Below are positions 11,045 through 22,369 of a stretch of DNA of 64,000 bases, piece by piece. Below the pieces are notes generated by a model. That model saw only the letters and a list, made by a program, of their open reading frames with translations. It was not told the DNA's origin and made no database searches. Location of the stretch: the NCBI RefSeq assembly GCF_030272615.1, contig NC_081405.1:25624272-25688271 (forward strand), given 5' to 3'. Every line of letters starts with the position of its first letter. The stretch's first letter is position 1. Source of the stretch: Cryptomeria japonica (taxonomy: Eukaryota; Streptophyta; Pinopsida; Cupressales; Cupressaceae). Both the position numbers and the translations under genes were made by a program.

Positions 11045-11704
11045 TTGTAGGCTATGAATTGAACTACACATCAGTTGAGAAGACATGCCTAGAAGTTGTA
11101 TTTGCAACTCAAAAATTGCAACATTATATGCTGACTCAATCTATGAAATTGATAGCAAAAATAGATCCATTGAAGTATTTGCTAAACAAGCCGACATTGA
11201 CAAGTACATTGGCTAAATGGGTTATGATACTAAGTGAGTTTGACATAGAATATGTTGATCGAAAAGCTATCGAAGGGATAAGTCATTGTTGATCAATTGG
11301 CTGAAGTACCCCTACAAGATGACAAAACATTGCACATTGAATTTCTTGATGCAGACATTCTGATAGTTAGCACAAATTTTTGGGAATCATACTTTGATGG
11401 CTCCTATACACAACATGGATCAGGTGTAGGAATCTTGTTCATAACACCTCAAGGCCACACAATTCCAAAATCATATAGATTGTGATTCCCATGCACAAAC
11501 AACACTGCAGAGTATGAGGCATTGGTCATTGGGATCAAAATGGCCATTGAATGGAACATCAAGGAATTACATGTTTATGGAGATTCACAGCTCATAATAA
11601 ACCAGATAAATGATGATTATCAAACCAAGGATGACAAGATGATACCTTATAAAAAGATAGTTGAATATTTTAAAGAGCACTTTGAAGAAATATCATTCAC
11701 TTAG
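11045..11704 (+). pseudogene. GypA RNase H end and archaeal-type RNase H
   Basis: From the right TTGTA copy the RNase H resumes (GYELNYTSVEKTCLEVVFAT, LAKWVMILSEFDIEYVDRK) to a stop at 11292. From 11297 a second RNase H domain is seen: YFDGSYTQHGSGVGILF carries the first catalytic Asp, NNTAEYEAL the Glu and HVYGDSQLI the next Asp. A stop at 11483-11485 splits it; it ends at 11704. A second RNase H of this kind is known from the Tat lineage of plant gypsy elements. Confidence 0.87.
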
Positions 11705-13122
11705 ATCCCAAGGAATGAGAACAAAGTGACAAATGCAATGGATACACTAGCATCTCTTTTACATAACCAAGAGAATCAACAACGTTATGAATTCTAGTGG
11801 AAGATATTTTGTATCCTACTATTGAATCCCAAAATACCCACATGATTTGCCACATATCTGGAAGTGATCAATCCTTATATAGCCAAACTTATTGATACCT
11901 AAAGGATAATATCCTTCCCCCAGACCTATCCCACAATCAGAAAATAAATTTTATCCATCAATCATTTCGCTATATTATCACTGCTGATACTTTATATATA
12001 TGAGGTCTAGATAGAACTCTACCGAGGTGTCTCAAACCAGAGGAATTTGAGAAATTTCTCAATGAAGTCCATGAAGGTATTTGTGGCACACACTCAAGTG
12101 GCTTAATGCTGGCTAAGAAACTTATTCTATTGGGTTACTACTGGCCTACTATGGAGAGAGTTTCATTTATATATGCCAAGAAATGCAAACAATCTCAGAT
12201 TCATGGGAATCTCATCCATGCACCAACATAAGAACTGCATCCTATGGTAGGGTCATGGCCATTCTCTCAATGGGGACTTGATCTAGTGGGTAAGATAAAT
12301 CCTTCATCTTCTAATGGATATAAATTCATTTTGACTGCTACTAAGTATTTCACTAGATGGATTGAAGCAGTGCCTTTGACAAAGCTGACATGAAAGCAAA
12401 TATCATCATTTATCTTGAACTACATAATCTTTTACTATGGAGTCCCTATGACTGAATATGGGAGGCCATTTAAGAATCAATATGTGAAGGAACTATGTGA
12501 GCGATTTCGTATCTAGAATAGGTTCTCAACACCATATTATCCATATGGAAATGGTCAAGCCGAGGCATCAAATAAAATAATCCTAAAGATCTTGAAGAAA
12601 ATAGTCAATGAAGTTGGTAAAGCCTGGCATATTTAGCTAAATCCTGCTCTATGGGCATACCAAACTAGCATTTGTAGACCAACCTGGGCAACTCCATATT
12701 GGCTTGTGTATGGATCAGAAGCAATATTACCAGTAAATGTAGATATACATTCTCTATGGGTGTCTTTGAAAGGTCTTATCCTAGAGGAACAATAACAAGT
12801 CTCTAGGATTCAAGAACTTGATTTGATTCATGAACATCACCAAAATGCTTTAGATCATTTAAAAGGATACCGACAGAGAATGGCAAGAAGCTACAACCAT
12901 AAAGTTAAGCCACAAATTTTTCAGATTGGAGATCTAGTCCTAAGAGAAAATCCATGTAACCAACAAGATTGAGAAAAGAAATGTAAATTTGAACCAAGCT
13001 AGTTGGGTCCCTTTGTCGTGGTAGCAGCATATGGTTTAGGAGCATACAGATTAGCTACACCAAAAGGTGATTGGTTCAATGAGCCTATCAATACTATGCA
13101 TCTGAAGAGGTTTTATGCTTAA
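11705..13122 (+). pseudogene. GypA integrase
   Basis: Reading frame recoverable from about 12061 to the TAA at 13120, with about eight stops. HEGICGTHSSG gives the two zinc-binding His; of the two Cys expected in AKKCKQSQ only one remains. Core: WGLDLVGK (first Asp kept); the second catalytic Asp of the usual TDNG motif is Glu (TEYGRPFKN); GNGQAEASNK carries the final Glu. The C-terminal part (IGDLVLRE ... LGPFVVVAAYGLGAYRL) is the normal tail without chromodomain, as in Tat elements. 11705-12060 is a degraded linker. Confidence 0.85.
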
Positions 13123-15147
13123 AAAAATACCAAAAAATAGTGAAAAAGAAGAAAACGTCTAAAACTAAAAAAAACAAAAAAAATCCCTAAAAAACATAAG
13201 GAGAAAAATACAAAAACAATGTAAAACAATGAAAAACAGTCAAAAAAATCAAATATATGGAAAAAATGCAATAAATTTAGATGGTGAAAACCTGGTAAAC
13301 AGGCACTATCTAAAAGTGGGTTCTTCCATCTATGAGATCGCTTTGCTCATCTATCCATCCTATCACATCTATCCATCATAGCATATCCATTTCATCTTTC
13401 ACATCCATTTCTCTGAACCATTAGCAAGAAGTTTGCAGCTTATCAACAGTCATCAATCTTTGACATACTTAGCATAGTCACTATCTTGGATTTTATCAGA
13501 GTCAATCATATCTTCATCGTATCCCACCATGGTTTGGATTATCCTTTGCATATCCATCCTAAAGTTTGTGTCCGTTAGGGGAAAAATCCTAAAACCTTTT
13601 GCTAAGGGCATGCTTAAAATCTTTGAAAAATTCAAAACATCCAAAAACTTAGAAAAACCAAAAACACCTAGGGTTTTGAAATAGACAATGAGCAACAAGG
13701 CAACGGAGATCAAGACATTTGTAACAACTAAATTGTGACTCTCAGAATGCAAAGATTCAATCAACAAGTAATGAAGGATTATCAATGATCATTCATCAAG
13801 ATGATTATCAGTTAATGATCATGAGAACATATGTACGACATACATGATTCAATATTATATCTCAATTTTTGCTAATCATGTACCCTATGCAACTCGATGA
13901 TGTACATGACTAGAAGAGCTATGCTGGGGCATGATTATTTTCTTTGTTTATTGTCTGCAGTCTATCTCTTGGTAATATATGTACTCATCTAAGGATATGA
14001 TCGAGAAAATATCATGGATAATCCTTGTCTATTCTGCAAGACATACTCAAGTCAACTTGGTTCATCATATCAAGTTGCTTGTATTAACTTGCTATATCAA
14101 AATCCATGCAAGAAGCACTCAGGTCAACTTGAATCATTATGTCAAGTTGCTTGTATTTTCTTAAAACAATTTAAAAGCTCAATGATGAAATCAAGAACTG
14201 TTACAATAAAGCATGTGAAGAATGGTAGTATCATTTCAGTTAGATCATTTTAGATTAGTCTCATTCATTTTCAGTTGCATTATAAGAATTGCATCCCATT
14301 TCATTAGAGATCAATGGTAAAAATAAAGATTGAGTATATTTGGACAAACAAAAACAATTTGCATTGATCATATTAAGTTGCATTTAATTATTTAGGTTCA
14401 TTTCATCTTTCAATCATTAGGTTTGCATGTCATCATAATCATCACATCGTTCATCATCAATCATTAATTAGTTGCATTTATTTTAGTTGCATTAGGATTG
14501 CATTAGTTTGAAAATAGTATAATTTGCATTGATCATATCATTTTTAGTTGCATTAGATTCATTTATCATTATCATTTTCGCATTTAGTTATCATTAGTTT
14601 CTTTAGAATCATTTATCCATTAGGTTGATTTAATTGCATTTTTGCATTTAGATTCATTAACCATATTATTACATCATCATATAATCATCACATGCATTTA
14701 AATCATCAAATTAAAATCAAATGCATTTCATTAGTATCATTTCATCATATTCATGTACATCATGGAATAGAAATAAACATCCATTGCATAAGTCATCATT
14801 ATAAGCATTTTTCATATAGATAATTGCATTTAAGTTAAGCATCATAGAATCATTTTCATATGCATATAGATCATGTAAATCATAGAAACATCATCATCAT
14901 GTAGATCATATAATCATAGATATCATCATTTCATAAAGATCATCATCACATCATAGAGGAATATAGATCATTATAACACCATGAAACATAAAAGAAAGAA
15001 AATATCATCATAGAATCATCCATGTAATTAATGCATGTAAGTCATCATCATCATCATAGTAGCATGCATAATAAATTATGAATCAAAGTACCATTGTGTT
15101 CAAATACCAAAATCTACCCAAGCTAGAGAAATCTTATCAATCGGGAA
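13123..15147 (+). other. Non-coding region between GypA and the minus-strand LTR
   Basis: 13123-13260 is very A-rich. 13300-13960 resembles the long untranslated 3' part of Tat elements (repeated CATCTATCCATC). 14046-14160 holds two diverged copies of a roughly 65-bp phrase (TCAACTTG ... CAAGTTGCTTGTATT). 14260-15060 is AT-rich with degenerate CAT/ATC repeats. No credible gene and no clear LTR boundary; the part next to 15148 may be leader of the minus-strand element to its right. Confidence 0.5.
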
Positions 15148-15166
15148 CCCAGGCTCTGATACTAAT
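15148..15166 (-). other. Primer-binding site of a minus-strand copia-type element
   Basis: Read on the minus strand this is AATTAGTATCAGAGCCTGG, adjacent to an LTR end. It matches the copia site TTGGTATCAGAGC with one change. It shows the LTR at 15167 is a 5' LTR of an element whose inside lies to the left. Confidence 0.72.
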
Positions 15167-17711
15167 TGTTGAACACTAGATGTCACTAAGAGGGGGGGGG
15201 GGGGGGGGTGAATCAGTGATTTACAAACTTAACCCTTTTCTAACTTATGTGTGTATACAAGTTAATAGGTCTAACATAAAGTAGGGATATCGGTGAGATG
15301 AGAGGATGACACAAATGCAACCACATAAAAGGGACACCCCATAACACCATATGTATGAGGAAAACCCAAGATGGGAAAAACCTCGGTGATAAATGCTGCT
15401 GGAGGCTACTGCTCCAATCCAGCCTCACAATAAAACATTTGGTTACAACATTTAGGGATCCAACCCAAGGAGTACCACTCCTACTTTAGGGCACCAACCA
15501 AGGAGCACCAACCCCTGATTTTAGGGCAACAACCCAAGGAGCACCAACCCCTGCACTGAGCTCCAACTCAGTGATTTGCTATAAATATAATCAATTACAA
15601 AAGTAATATTCTTGTTACAAAAGAACTTTGTAACTCTCATGTATGTCTCTCCACTGGTTTGCCTCTACACAAATCTTTGTCGATTCTCTATTCACCTTTT
15701 CTCTGCAACAACCTTATCTCCTGTTGCAACCCACTTTCTGCTGCACCTTACTCTCTTTTGCATCTTTGTTGGTTCAACCTCTTCTTCTTCTCTATCGGTT
15801 CTCTGACCTCTCTATCACACTACTGCTGACCACCACTAGTCTTCTTCACACAGTCAGATATCTATTATCTGATACCTGCTAGTTCTCAGCTTGCCTTCTC
15901 TGCAATCTTCTATGACTATTCTCTGTCGGCTTAGTCACCACCAATATACTCCTCTCTTAGACTCAATGGTAGGCTACTGGTTGCCCCACTCTTCCCGATT
16001 GAACTCTTCAAACTGATTCTCAATCACACACTCAATCTCTTCTCTGATTGTCATTGAGCACCTGACTAACTTTCTCTCACATGCAACAACACTAACAATA
16101 TCTTTGGCTTGCATACTTATAGCTAGATTTTCCTACCTAAACGTGAGTTTGAACATTAGCATGCTAGGTTTTTCTCCATGCACTAAATCTGCATCCAATC
16201 TGATCATTTATCATTGTGACATATCATATCAAATCTGATACCATGTCCTTGATTTATTTTCAACACTCAATCAATGAGCATCACCCAACTATTTACCTTG
16301 TGAACCACATCTTCACTCTTTTGTCATCTGAAGCATGATTTTTGGCCTTTTGTCTGATCGATCACATGTGTGATGTGGTTTCCTTCATCCTCTTTGATCT
16401 ACAAGATTAGTCTTTTCTGGATGTTTGTTGTTTCCTTGATCTCAAGCCACAATCCTCTTCCATACTTCCTCAAGATTCACAATCATCATAAATGTTGGAC
16501 CAGCAGCCAACAACTTTACCAACACATCACACCGACCTGTGCATGCATGCCACTTCACCTCCATGTGGCCCCTTTATCAGCATCCACCTTTGCTAGGTCA
16601 GTTATGTCAGTTTGGATAGGATCACCAACAAAACACACAACCGAGTTCATCTATCAGTTCACAGACCCTGTCGATTATACCCTAACCGGTCTACCTTCAA
16701 CCTTTCACTTTGCTTCTCTTCCAATGGAGCACCTAAATCAGTCAGCACACATGCCAACCTACCACATGCACACCTTCATCAGACGGGAGCCTTTTGCATC
16801 TACACTTTGTCAGCATTATCGGTGGACATACTTACCGGTAAACACCTTGATGACATCATGTCATCAGCCTTCACCAATCTCCATCTGTCTGCTTCTACTC
16901 AAACTTGCCTTGTTCATCTATTGACCAGTTCTCCTATCAATTAGTTGTCAAAGTGACAAACATATCCTTCCTTATCTGTAGCAGCAACTCATCATGTCTA
17001 TCCAGTTGATCCAGTGCATATATCTGATCTCATGCACCTAAGGCAACTTAGTGTTTCACTAGTTCATCCAATGTGAGCCTTCAATCATCTGCCTTTAACT
17101 CTTTTGTCTTATCTTAGAGGACTATGATGCATTCCATGCATAATAGGAGATAAGATCCACTTCCCGGTGGGAGTGGATCCTTTTCATCCACATCTTGCAA
17201 TGCACCAATGTGGCTTCCCTATTTGAGTATGCATATCTTCAAACATGCACATGTGATCTGGTTGTGCACATTCACTGTTAATCATCTCTTCATATGGTGA
17301 CTGCATCTTTATTTGATGGGAGTTCTACTATTTCACATCCACACAACATACTGGTGGCCTGCACATACTTCACCTCTGGAGTTGATGTGATTTAGGTAAC
17401 ATTCCCCTTCTTGATCACAATTAACCACCCAACATCTTGCTCTCTTGTTGGTTGACAACTATGCACTGCCAACATCTCACTTACCGGTCTGCAGTCCTTA
17501 TGTCTTCAACACAAGTCAACACCAACTTGTGTACTGATGAGTCTAATGGTCATTATGCTAGATGACCTTCTCTTCCTTATCAGTTACCTACTATGCTAGA
17601 GGACACAATGACACCATTTCCGATATTCTTCAATGCCAACACTACTAATCAATCTCCCATACTGGTTGCCATCCTATACCAGTTGACATCAATGACAACA
17701 CAATTCCAATA
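15167..17711 (-). repeat. Minus-strand copia-type LTR (right end approximate)
   Basis: Left edge: TGTTGAACACTAG preceded by a primer-binding site. On the minus strand it shows the shared LTR tail: C-run box (here 17 consecutive G on the plus strand, 15192-15208), GTGTTATGG near 15340, GGTTTTTCCCATCTTGGG near 15370. Right edge taken at 17711, where the minus strand reads TTGGAATTGTGTTGTCATTG, like other LTR starts. About 2.5 kb is long for an LTR, so it may contain another insertion. 15460-15560 has a short tandem repeat of CAAGGAGCACCAACCCC. Long open stretches on the plus strand (16370-16924) show no protein features. Confidence 0.62.
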
Positions 17712-18223
17712 GATGTAAATCATGATAAAGATGTGCAAGCATGCAAACACCCCACACATATCGAGTACGATGCTGCATCATGCTCTAAAAAATTCCTCCC
17801 CATCCAATAACACAACCATGTGATTTCCTATCCAAGCAGATAATGCATGATCATATCCTCCCATCTAATCTCTCCCCCATCAATGTTCTCATATCATCTC
17901 CAAACACTGTAGGCCTTAGTCTCTCCTAAATCCGGGTAATTATACTAGACAAGCTCACCAGTCATAGGGATATGTAGGATTGTATATACATCCTCAAGCG
18001 TCACACTGATCTCACTAGTGGGTAGGTGAAATGTGTTGTGCTTGCTATGCCATCTCATGGCTACTGTTGTCAAAAGATCCCTGTTATGGGTAATATCTGG
18101 CATATACAATAGGTGACGTAGACCACAAGCATCAATATGTCTAATCTCATCCTGGCTCAACTTTGGAACTAAGTGGCGCATCATTGAGAATTTCTCCCGA
18201 CATTGAAGAACATCAAGTTTCTC
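17712..18223 (-). pseudogene. Plant mobile domain (PMD) gene fragment, main exon
   Basis: The minus-strand frame from 18223 (intact from Met at 18184 to a TAG at 17945-17947) reads DEIRHIDACGLRHLL, then RWHSKHNTFHLPTSEISVTL and EDVYTILHIPMTGELV. This is the N-terminal part of the plant mobile domain (aminotransferase-like PMD family, as in MAIN/MAIL1 proteins), which also occurs on plant transposable elements. Beyond the TAG the frame continues recognisably (YNYPDLGE, DGGEIRWEDM) to about 17.72 kb with more stops, where the LTR begins. The TAG fits a CAG-to-TAG change. No catalytic role is known; MAIN-type proteins act in the nucleus in gene silencing. Host copy or transposon-borne copy cannot be decided here. 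Confidence 0.72.
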
Positions 18224-18441
18224 CTATTTAATTAGACAAGTTGTCTATCAATCATCTATCCTATCAAATCAACCATTTCATGCAAATATTATCTATCAAG
18301 AAAATCATGCTATCAATCAAATGATCAACATAATCAAGCTCTTTATTAGAGACTAAATTGGTCTCCTCAAGCTCCTATCAACTCATCAATCAACAAACAA
18401 ATAGCTATCGATCAAAACATCTATCAAGCAATCAATCAATA

Positions 18442-18496
<55 letters not shown>
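18442..18496. repeat. (ATCT)n microsatellite
   Basis: About 14 perfect ATCT units in a wider CTATCAAT-rich stretch (18230-18600). The small open frame over it (YLSIYLSIYLS) is an artefact of the repeat. Confidence 0.97.
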
Positions 18497-18770
18497 AATT
18501 CAAATTAATCAAATCATTGATCAATCTTATCAATTATCATCAATTGTCTATCAATCATTCAAATTGATGCATCAAATCATCCAATCAATTTACTAGAGTG
18601 AACATACACATTGTATCAATCAAAAAAGTTCAATTTTCACCAGAAGTACAAACAAAATCAACATATGCGATGACCTATTATACACATGCACTAAACCTAC
18701 CCTAAAACATGCGGAAAATACTAAAAACTTGTATGGAAAGCTAAAACTAAGCTTGGGATAGGTCACTCAC

Positions 18771-18845
18771 CGGTGGGCCGTACTTGACAAGTCTCTGATA
18801 TCGACAAACACACTCAAATTTGTGGTTCTCGTACAGGATCACCAT
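18771..18845 (-). pseudogene. Possible first exon of the PMD fragment
   Basis: On the minus strand, 25 codons from ATG at 18845 (MVILYENHKFECVCRYQRLV...) run to a perfect splice donor, GTGAGT (18770-18765), with an AG acceptor at 18225-18224 that joins in frame to the PMD exon. This is only a splice-signal argument; I do not recognise the peptide with confidence. 18226-18770, the would-be intron, is AT-rich with a tetranucleotide repeat. Confidence 0.35.
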
Positions 18846-18965
18846 CTTGCCAGCTCAACACTCCAAGATAATTTATTTTCTCTCCAAAATATGACAAATT
18901 GCAAATGAGAATAAAAATGGCCCATGGTTAATTTTATTATTACCTTTTTTATTTTTTGAAGGGGT

Positions 18966-20400
18966 AATTAATTTTTCAATGTGGGGCAATTTTATTTATT
19001 TTTCAAAAGTAAATTTAATTGAAGGGCCTATTTTTAATCAAATCTTTTCAATCAATTATCGTGAGATTAATCACTCAATCAAAATTTTCAAACTTTCATT
19101 ATCAATCTCTCGAGGGGGCACACAATCAGGATTTTCATCATCGTCAGGGGAATCATCAAGACTTGATTTAATAGTTGAAACAATTTTGTCTCAACATCAT
19201 TTCAAAGAGGGGCAAAATGTATACACATAAAATTGGCTATGAGTAATTAAATAAATATTTTATATTTGTTTAATGATTATTCTTCTATTAAATAATTAAT
19301 TTGAAAAGGTCAATTTATTTAATTCATTAGTCTTTAATATTCTTCTATTAATTAATTGAGTTGAAACATTTAATTAATTAATTCATTTATATCCATTTCT
19401 TCTAGGCTAATTAATTAAATATCTAATATTTAGCTATCTCCCATCCACTATCCTATAGTCTCATCAATTAAATAATTTCTTAATTATTTAATCTCCTTTT
19501 CCAACTCATCTCATCTCCACATCACTTCCTCTTTTGCCAACTCATCAATCATGTGGCTAAAGATATTAATATTTTTAAATATTAATACATCATTTATCTT
19601 CAACTTCCAAATCATAAATCAAATAATGTGTACATACACACATTTCTAAAATTCCCTATATTTTCTCCAACCTTCCTACATCTTTGGAGGGAGTTGACTC
19701 CACTTATCCTCATATCCCTAAATTTTCTCCAACTATCCTATATTCTCTCAAGTCTTCATTCTTAGTCAAGGTGAGTCTTCTGACACTTGGCTTCTCCTTC
19801 CATCTTTTCCTCTATCCTGTAGGTGTAGGAGGAACATCTTCCACCTTTATATCTCACATCTCAACCTCTTGCTCATAGCCATCCAAAAATCAAGATTTAA
19901 TCATGACCGTTGATCTCTGCCACCTAAGCTTATGCACTCAAAAATCTATAAATAGAGGTCTCCTAAGCCATTTTTGAAACTAATAGCTAATCTTATAGTT
20001 AACTAGGAGTCTTAATCTTTGCATCCGTGAGTTCATTTGTCTAAGCATTTTAGAGTTTTTGAGAAAATTAACATAAATCATTTTCATAGCATAGCTTTTT
20101 CATATCATATCATCTATCAGTCCATTCCACACTTGCCATTTTGGAAGCTACTAGTTCTTGTTTGAGAGCAAATCATATGCAACCAATAACAAGGGGGTTA
20201 GGACACAATGAGACATAATCCATGAAGGTATAATCATTTTATTTTCTTTATTTCATGTTGTTTCATTGGTTGAAGCTTGAGTTCCCTATAGTTTTATATT
20301 TTCATGATGGACTAACAAGTTGTAGATTACTTTTTAGGTGAAAAGTTATGTTGATAGAGTTTTCACAACTACTCGTGCACTCTAACATACTATGTCTATA
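18966..20400 (+). mobile_element. GypB, 3' end and LTR of a gypsy-type element (right end approximate)
   Basis: Internal 3' end with CTCGAGGGGGCA near 19110, then a TCAAAGAGGGGCAAAA polypurine tract (19203-19217) and LTR start TGTATACACATAAAATTGGC at 19218. The same arrangement (CTCGAGGGGGCA, then about 100 bp, then CAAAGAGGGGCAAAA and TGTAGACACC) occurs on the minus strand at the 3' end of NonG (about 32019-32120), so the two belong to one superfamily. The LTR body is AT-rich (ATTAATTAAATA) and has no coding signal; I cannot find its end or a primer-binding site and place the end near 20.4 kb. The left junction with the PMD fragment is not resolved. Confidence 0.62.
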
Positions 20401-20880
20401 TCATTCAATGGTGCACTTCACTTCAACACATAACATCTCTCTCACTATCAAATTCAAGAGATGTCATTAGTTTGACTAATGTCTCTTTCTCATCTACTCC
20501 CAATGAATCATATTACATTACTCTGCCCACTGTCATCTCTCTTTTTCAACAAGACCTTATTCTTTGTCTACATAATGATTTGAGATTGGTTGCATACATT
20601 AAATATATTTCATCTATATTTAGGTTGATCAGTACATAGACTAATAAACTTAGTAATCTCAATCTACTCTTAAGGATATAGTCTAAAGTAGATTGGATTT
20701 CCCTCCTTGAATTGACCACTTGCATTGAATGACCCTACTCTATTTTCTTCTTTTGGGTCTCTGTACTGCTTACCTTCTGCACAAGGTTGCTATTTTTAGC
20801 AAACTTGATCTATCCAATAGATTTGGTCGAACCACTGTTTATCATCTTGATCCCATCAATAGATTGAAATTGGTTCACCA
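20401..20880. other. Unassigned AT-rich sequence
   Basis: No reading frame, LTR module or repeat that I can recognise. It may be the end of the GypB LTR or the left end of the minus-strand segment that follows. Confidence 0.4.
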
Positions 20881-22369
20881 TTAATGTGTCCTTCATCCTC
20901 TGTCGACCTACTCCAAAAAGATTGAAAACAACTTCTATCATCACTGACTTCTGCATATCATATTTTATTATTGACCACTTGGGGGCTACTTGTCTTCATT
21001 TTTTGCATCCACATCACTTGGTCAATGTCGGTCAACTGCCACATAAGCCTCTACATCTATCAGCATGCATTCGTGGCATCAAATTTGTCATTGAACATTT
21101 CTGGTTATACTTGGTTGACCACCACATGGATTTTTGAGACTATCGACTTGCAAACATGGCTGCAAGATCGGTCACAATCTTCAATTCTATCGGTAAACTA
21201 TCCTTTCATCTTTTTGATAGGTGTCCTCTGATTCACTTCATACATGCCACATTGTCAGGTCATGAACTATCAATCTCTTCATACAGTGGTTTATCTTCAT
21301 TTTATATGCCTGGAAAGATAAGATTCAACAAGCCTTCCTCTTTCGTTGTTAGCCCGCACCTCATTTGCATGGTCTTTTCACCTACGCGGGATAAGCCTTT
21401 GTCTTTGTTTTTCCTTATCCCGTGAGTCTCTTCTCATTCCTACTTGGTCACACAGGATAAGATTTGTCTTACGCCTTGAGAAGGAATATCTTGTCTGCTA
21501 CCCTTTCCTTTTTCTTTGTAGTCTTATCCCGCAACAATGTTTTTGTAGTTGTAAACCCTCGTGGGATAAGGGTTTTCTTCAAGGCATCACTTAATTTTAT
21601 TATCCCGCGCATTCCTTGTGCAACCTTTTACTTCATGCGGGATAAGGGACTTCATACTTCCCTTTAGTTTCTTGTCCTGCGTCACTTTTTGTGTGCATAT
21701 TTGACACCGCAGGATAAGAGGGAACAACTCCCTGCTTTGACCAATTTTGACTTTCTTATCTTGGATGATCATCATTGAATACATTCGACAACGTGAGATA
21801 AGGTAATAAAACTATTCTTTTCACTTGAGTGTTATCCTGTAGGGCATTCAACCCACGTCCATCATACTGCGGGATAAGAGAGAGCAACATAACCTGCATT
21901 TTATTGACATCTCTGTCACACATCAGTGTTATCCCGCATGGTCATTACCACCATCGTGTTATTTACATCATGATAGACCAACATGACTAACCCATTGTGT
22001 TATTGACAATTGCAATTGATACTCCATGTAACTGCATGCAATAACTCAATGTGTTATTGACGACTACAACAAATTTTTTTTGATAACCTTCATGTTATTA
22101 ACAACTGCAGCAAACTTTTTCTGAGTCAGACCAAATTTCACTATTCATTTCCAACACAATTGCATGTGTCCTCCTTGTCCATTTTCATTCCCCAAAGACA
22201 CACTTCATGCATTTCTCCTGTATCTTATTTTGCATATAACATAGTGTGTTATATGATGATATAACAACACTTTTGCCAACCTATCAATCTGAACTCTCCA
22301 CTATATCTTGTCTTATCTTTGCACTGCATCTTCTCAATTTTTGACATCAATGACAATCCAATTCCAACA
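20881..22369 (-). repeat. Minus-strand copia LTR-like segment (left end unknown)
   Basis: Its right edge reads on the minus strand TGTTGGAATTGGATTGTCATTGATGTC, the usual start of copia-type LTRs here and close to the one ending at 17711. No polypurine tract precedes it, so it would be a 5' or solo LTR. No C-run box or hairpin module is found to the left, so the 3' part is missing or too diverged. The left limit is arbitrary. It contains the alternating repeat at 21385-21940 and, at 21945-22110, a second loose repeat of GTGTTATTGAC. Overlapping plus-strand open frames here are not protein-like. Confidence 0.45.
21385..21940. repeat. Array of GCGGGATAAG motifs in strictly alternating orientation
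   Basis: Plus-sense copies (GCGGGATAAG or one to two changes) start near 21385, 21453, 21561, 21636, 21707, 21791 and 21868. Reverse copies (CTTATCCCGC or variants) start near 21414, 21523, 21600, 21671, 21754, 21829 and 21928. Orientation alternates at every step, and ten of the thirteen steps are 35-47 bp. Spacers differ. Neighbouring copies can pair into hairpins, and the whole behaves like a decayed repeat of a roughly 75-bp inverted unit. Function unknown. Confidence 0.85.

Larger units (their letters stand above)
7410..13122 (+). mobile_element. GypA, pol part of a Tat-lineage Ty3/gypsy element
   Basis: After removal of the solo LTR at 9989-11044 the order is spacer, reverse transcriptase, RNase H, a second RNase H of archaeal type, integrase. 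RT before integrase is the Ty3/gypsy order, and the extra RNase H marks the Tat lineage. The left end is cut by CopB at 7410, so gag and protease are not in the window. Stops and frameshifts throughout. It resembles GypC, whose visible part ends near where this one starts. Confidence 0.88.

Noticed and set aside
16370-16924. 184-codon open frame on the plus strand
   Set aside because: Lies antisense in a minus-strand LTR, overlaps another open frame, His/Pro/Thr/Leu-rich without domain pattern; explained by C/T-rich LTR sequence.
18358-18567. Small ORF over the (ATCT)n repeat
   Set aside because: Protein is a direct reading of the microsatellite.
20886-21667. Five overlapping plus-strand open frames of 67-89 codons
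   Set aside because: Different frames, no similarity to each other or to known domains; they overlie the alternating repeat and LTR-like DNA.
21385-21940. CRISPR-like array
   Set aside because: Repeat is only about 10 bp, changes strand at every copy, is imperfect and sits in a plant genome without cas genes.
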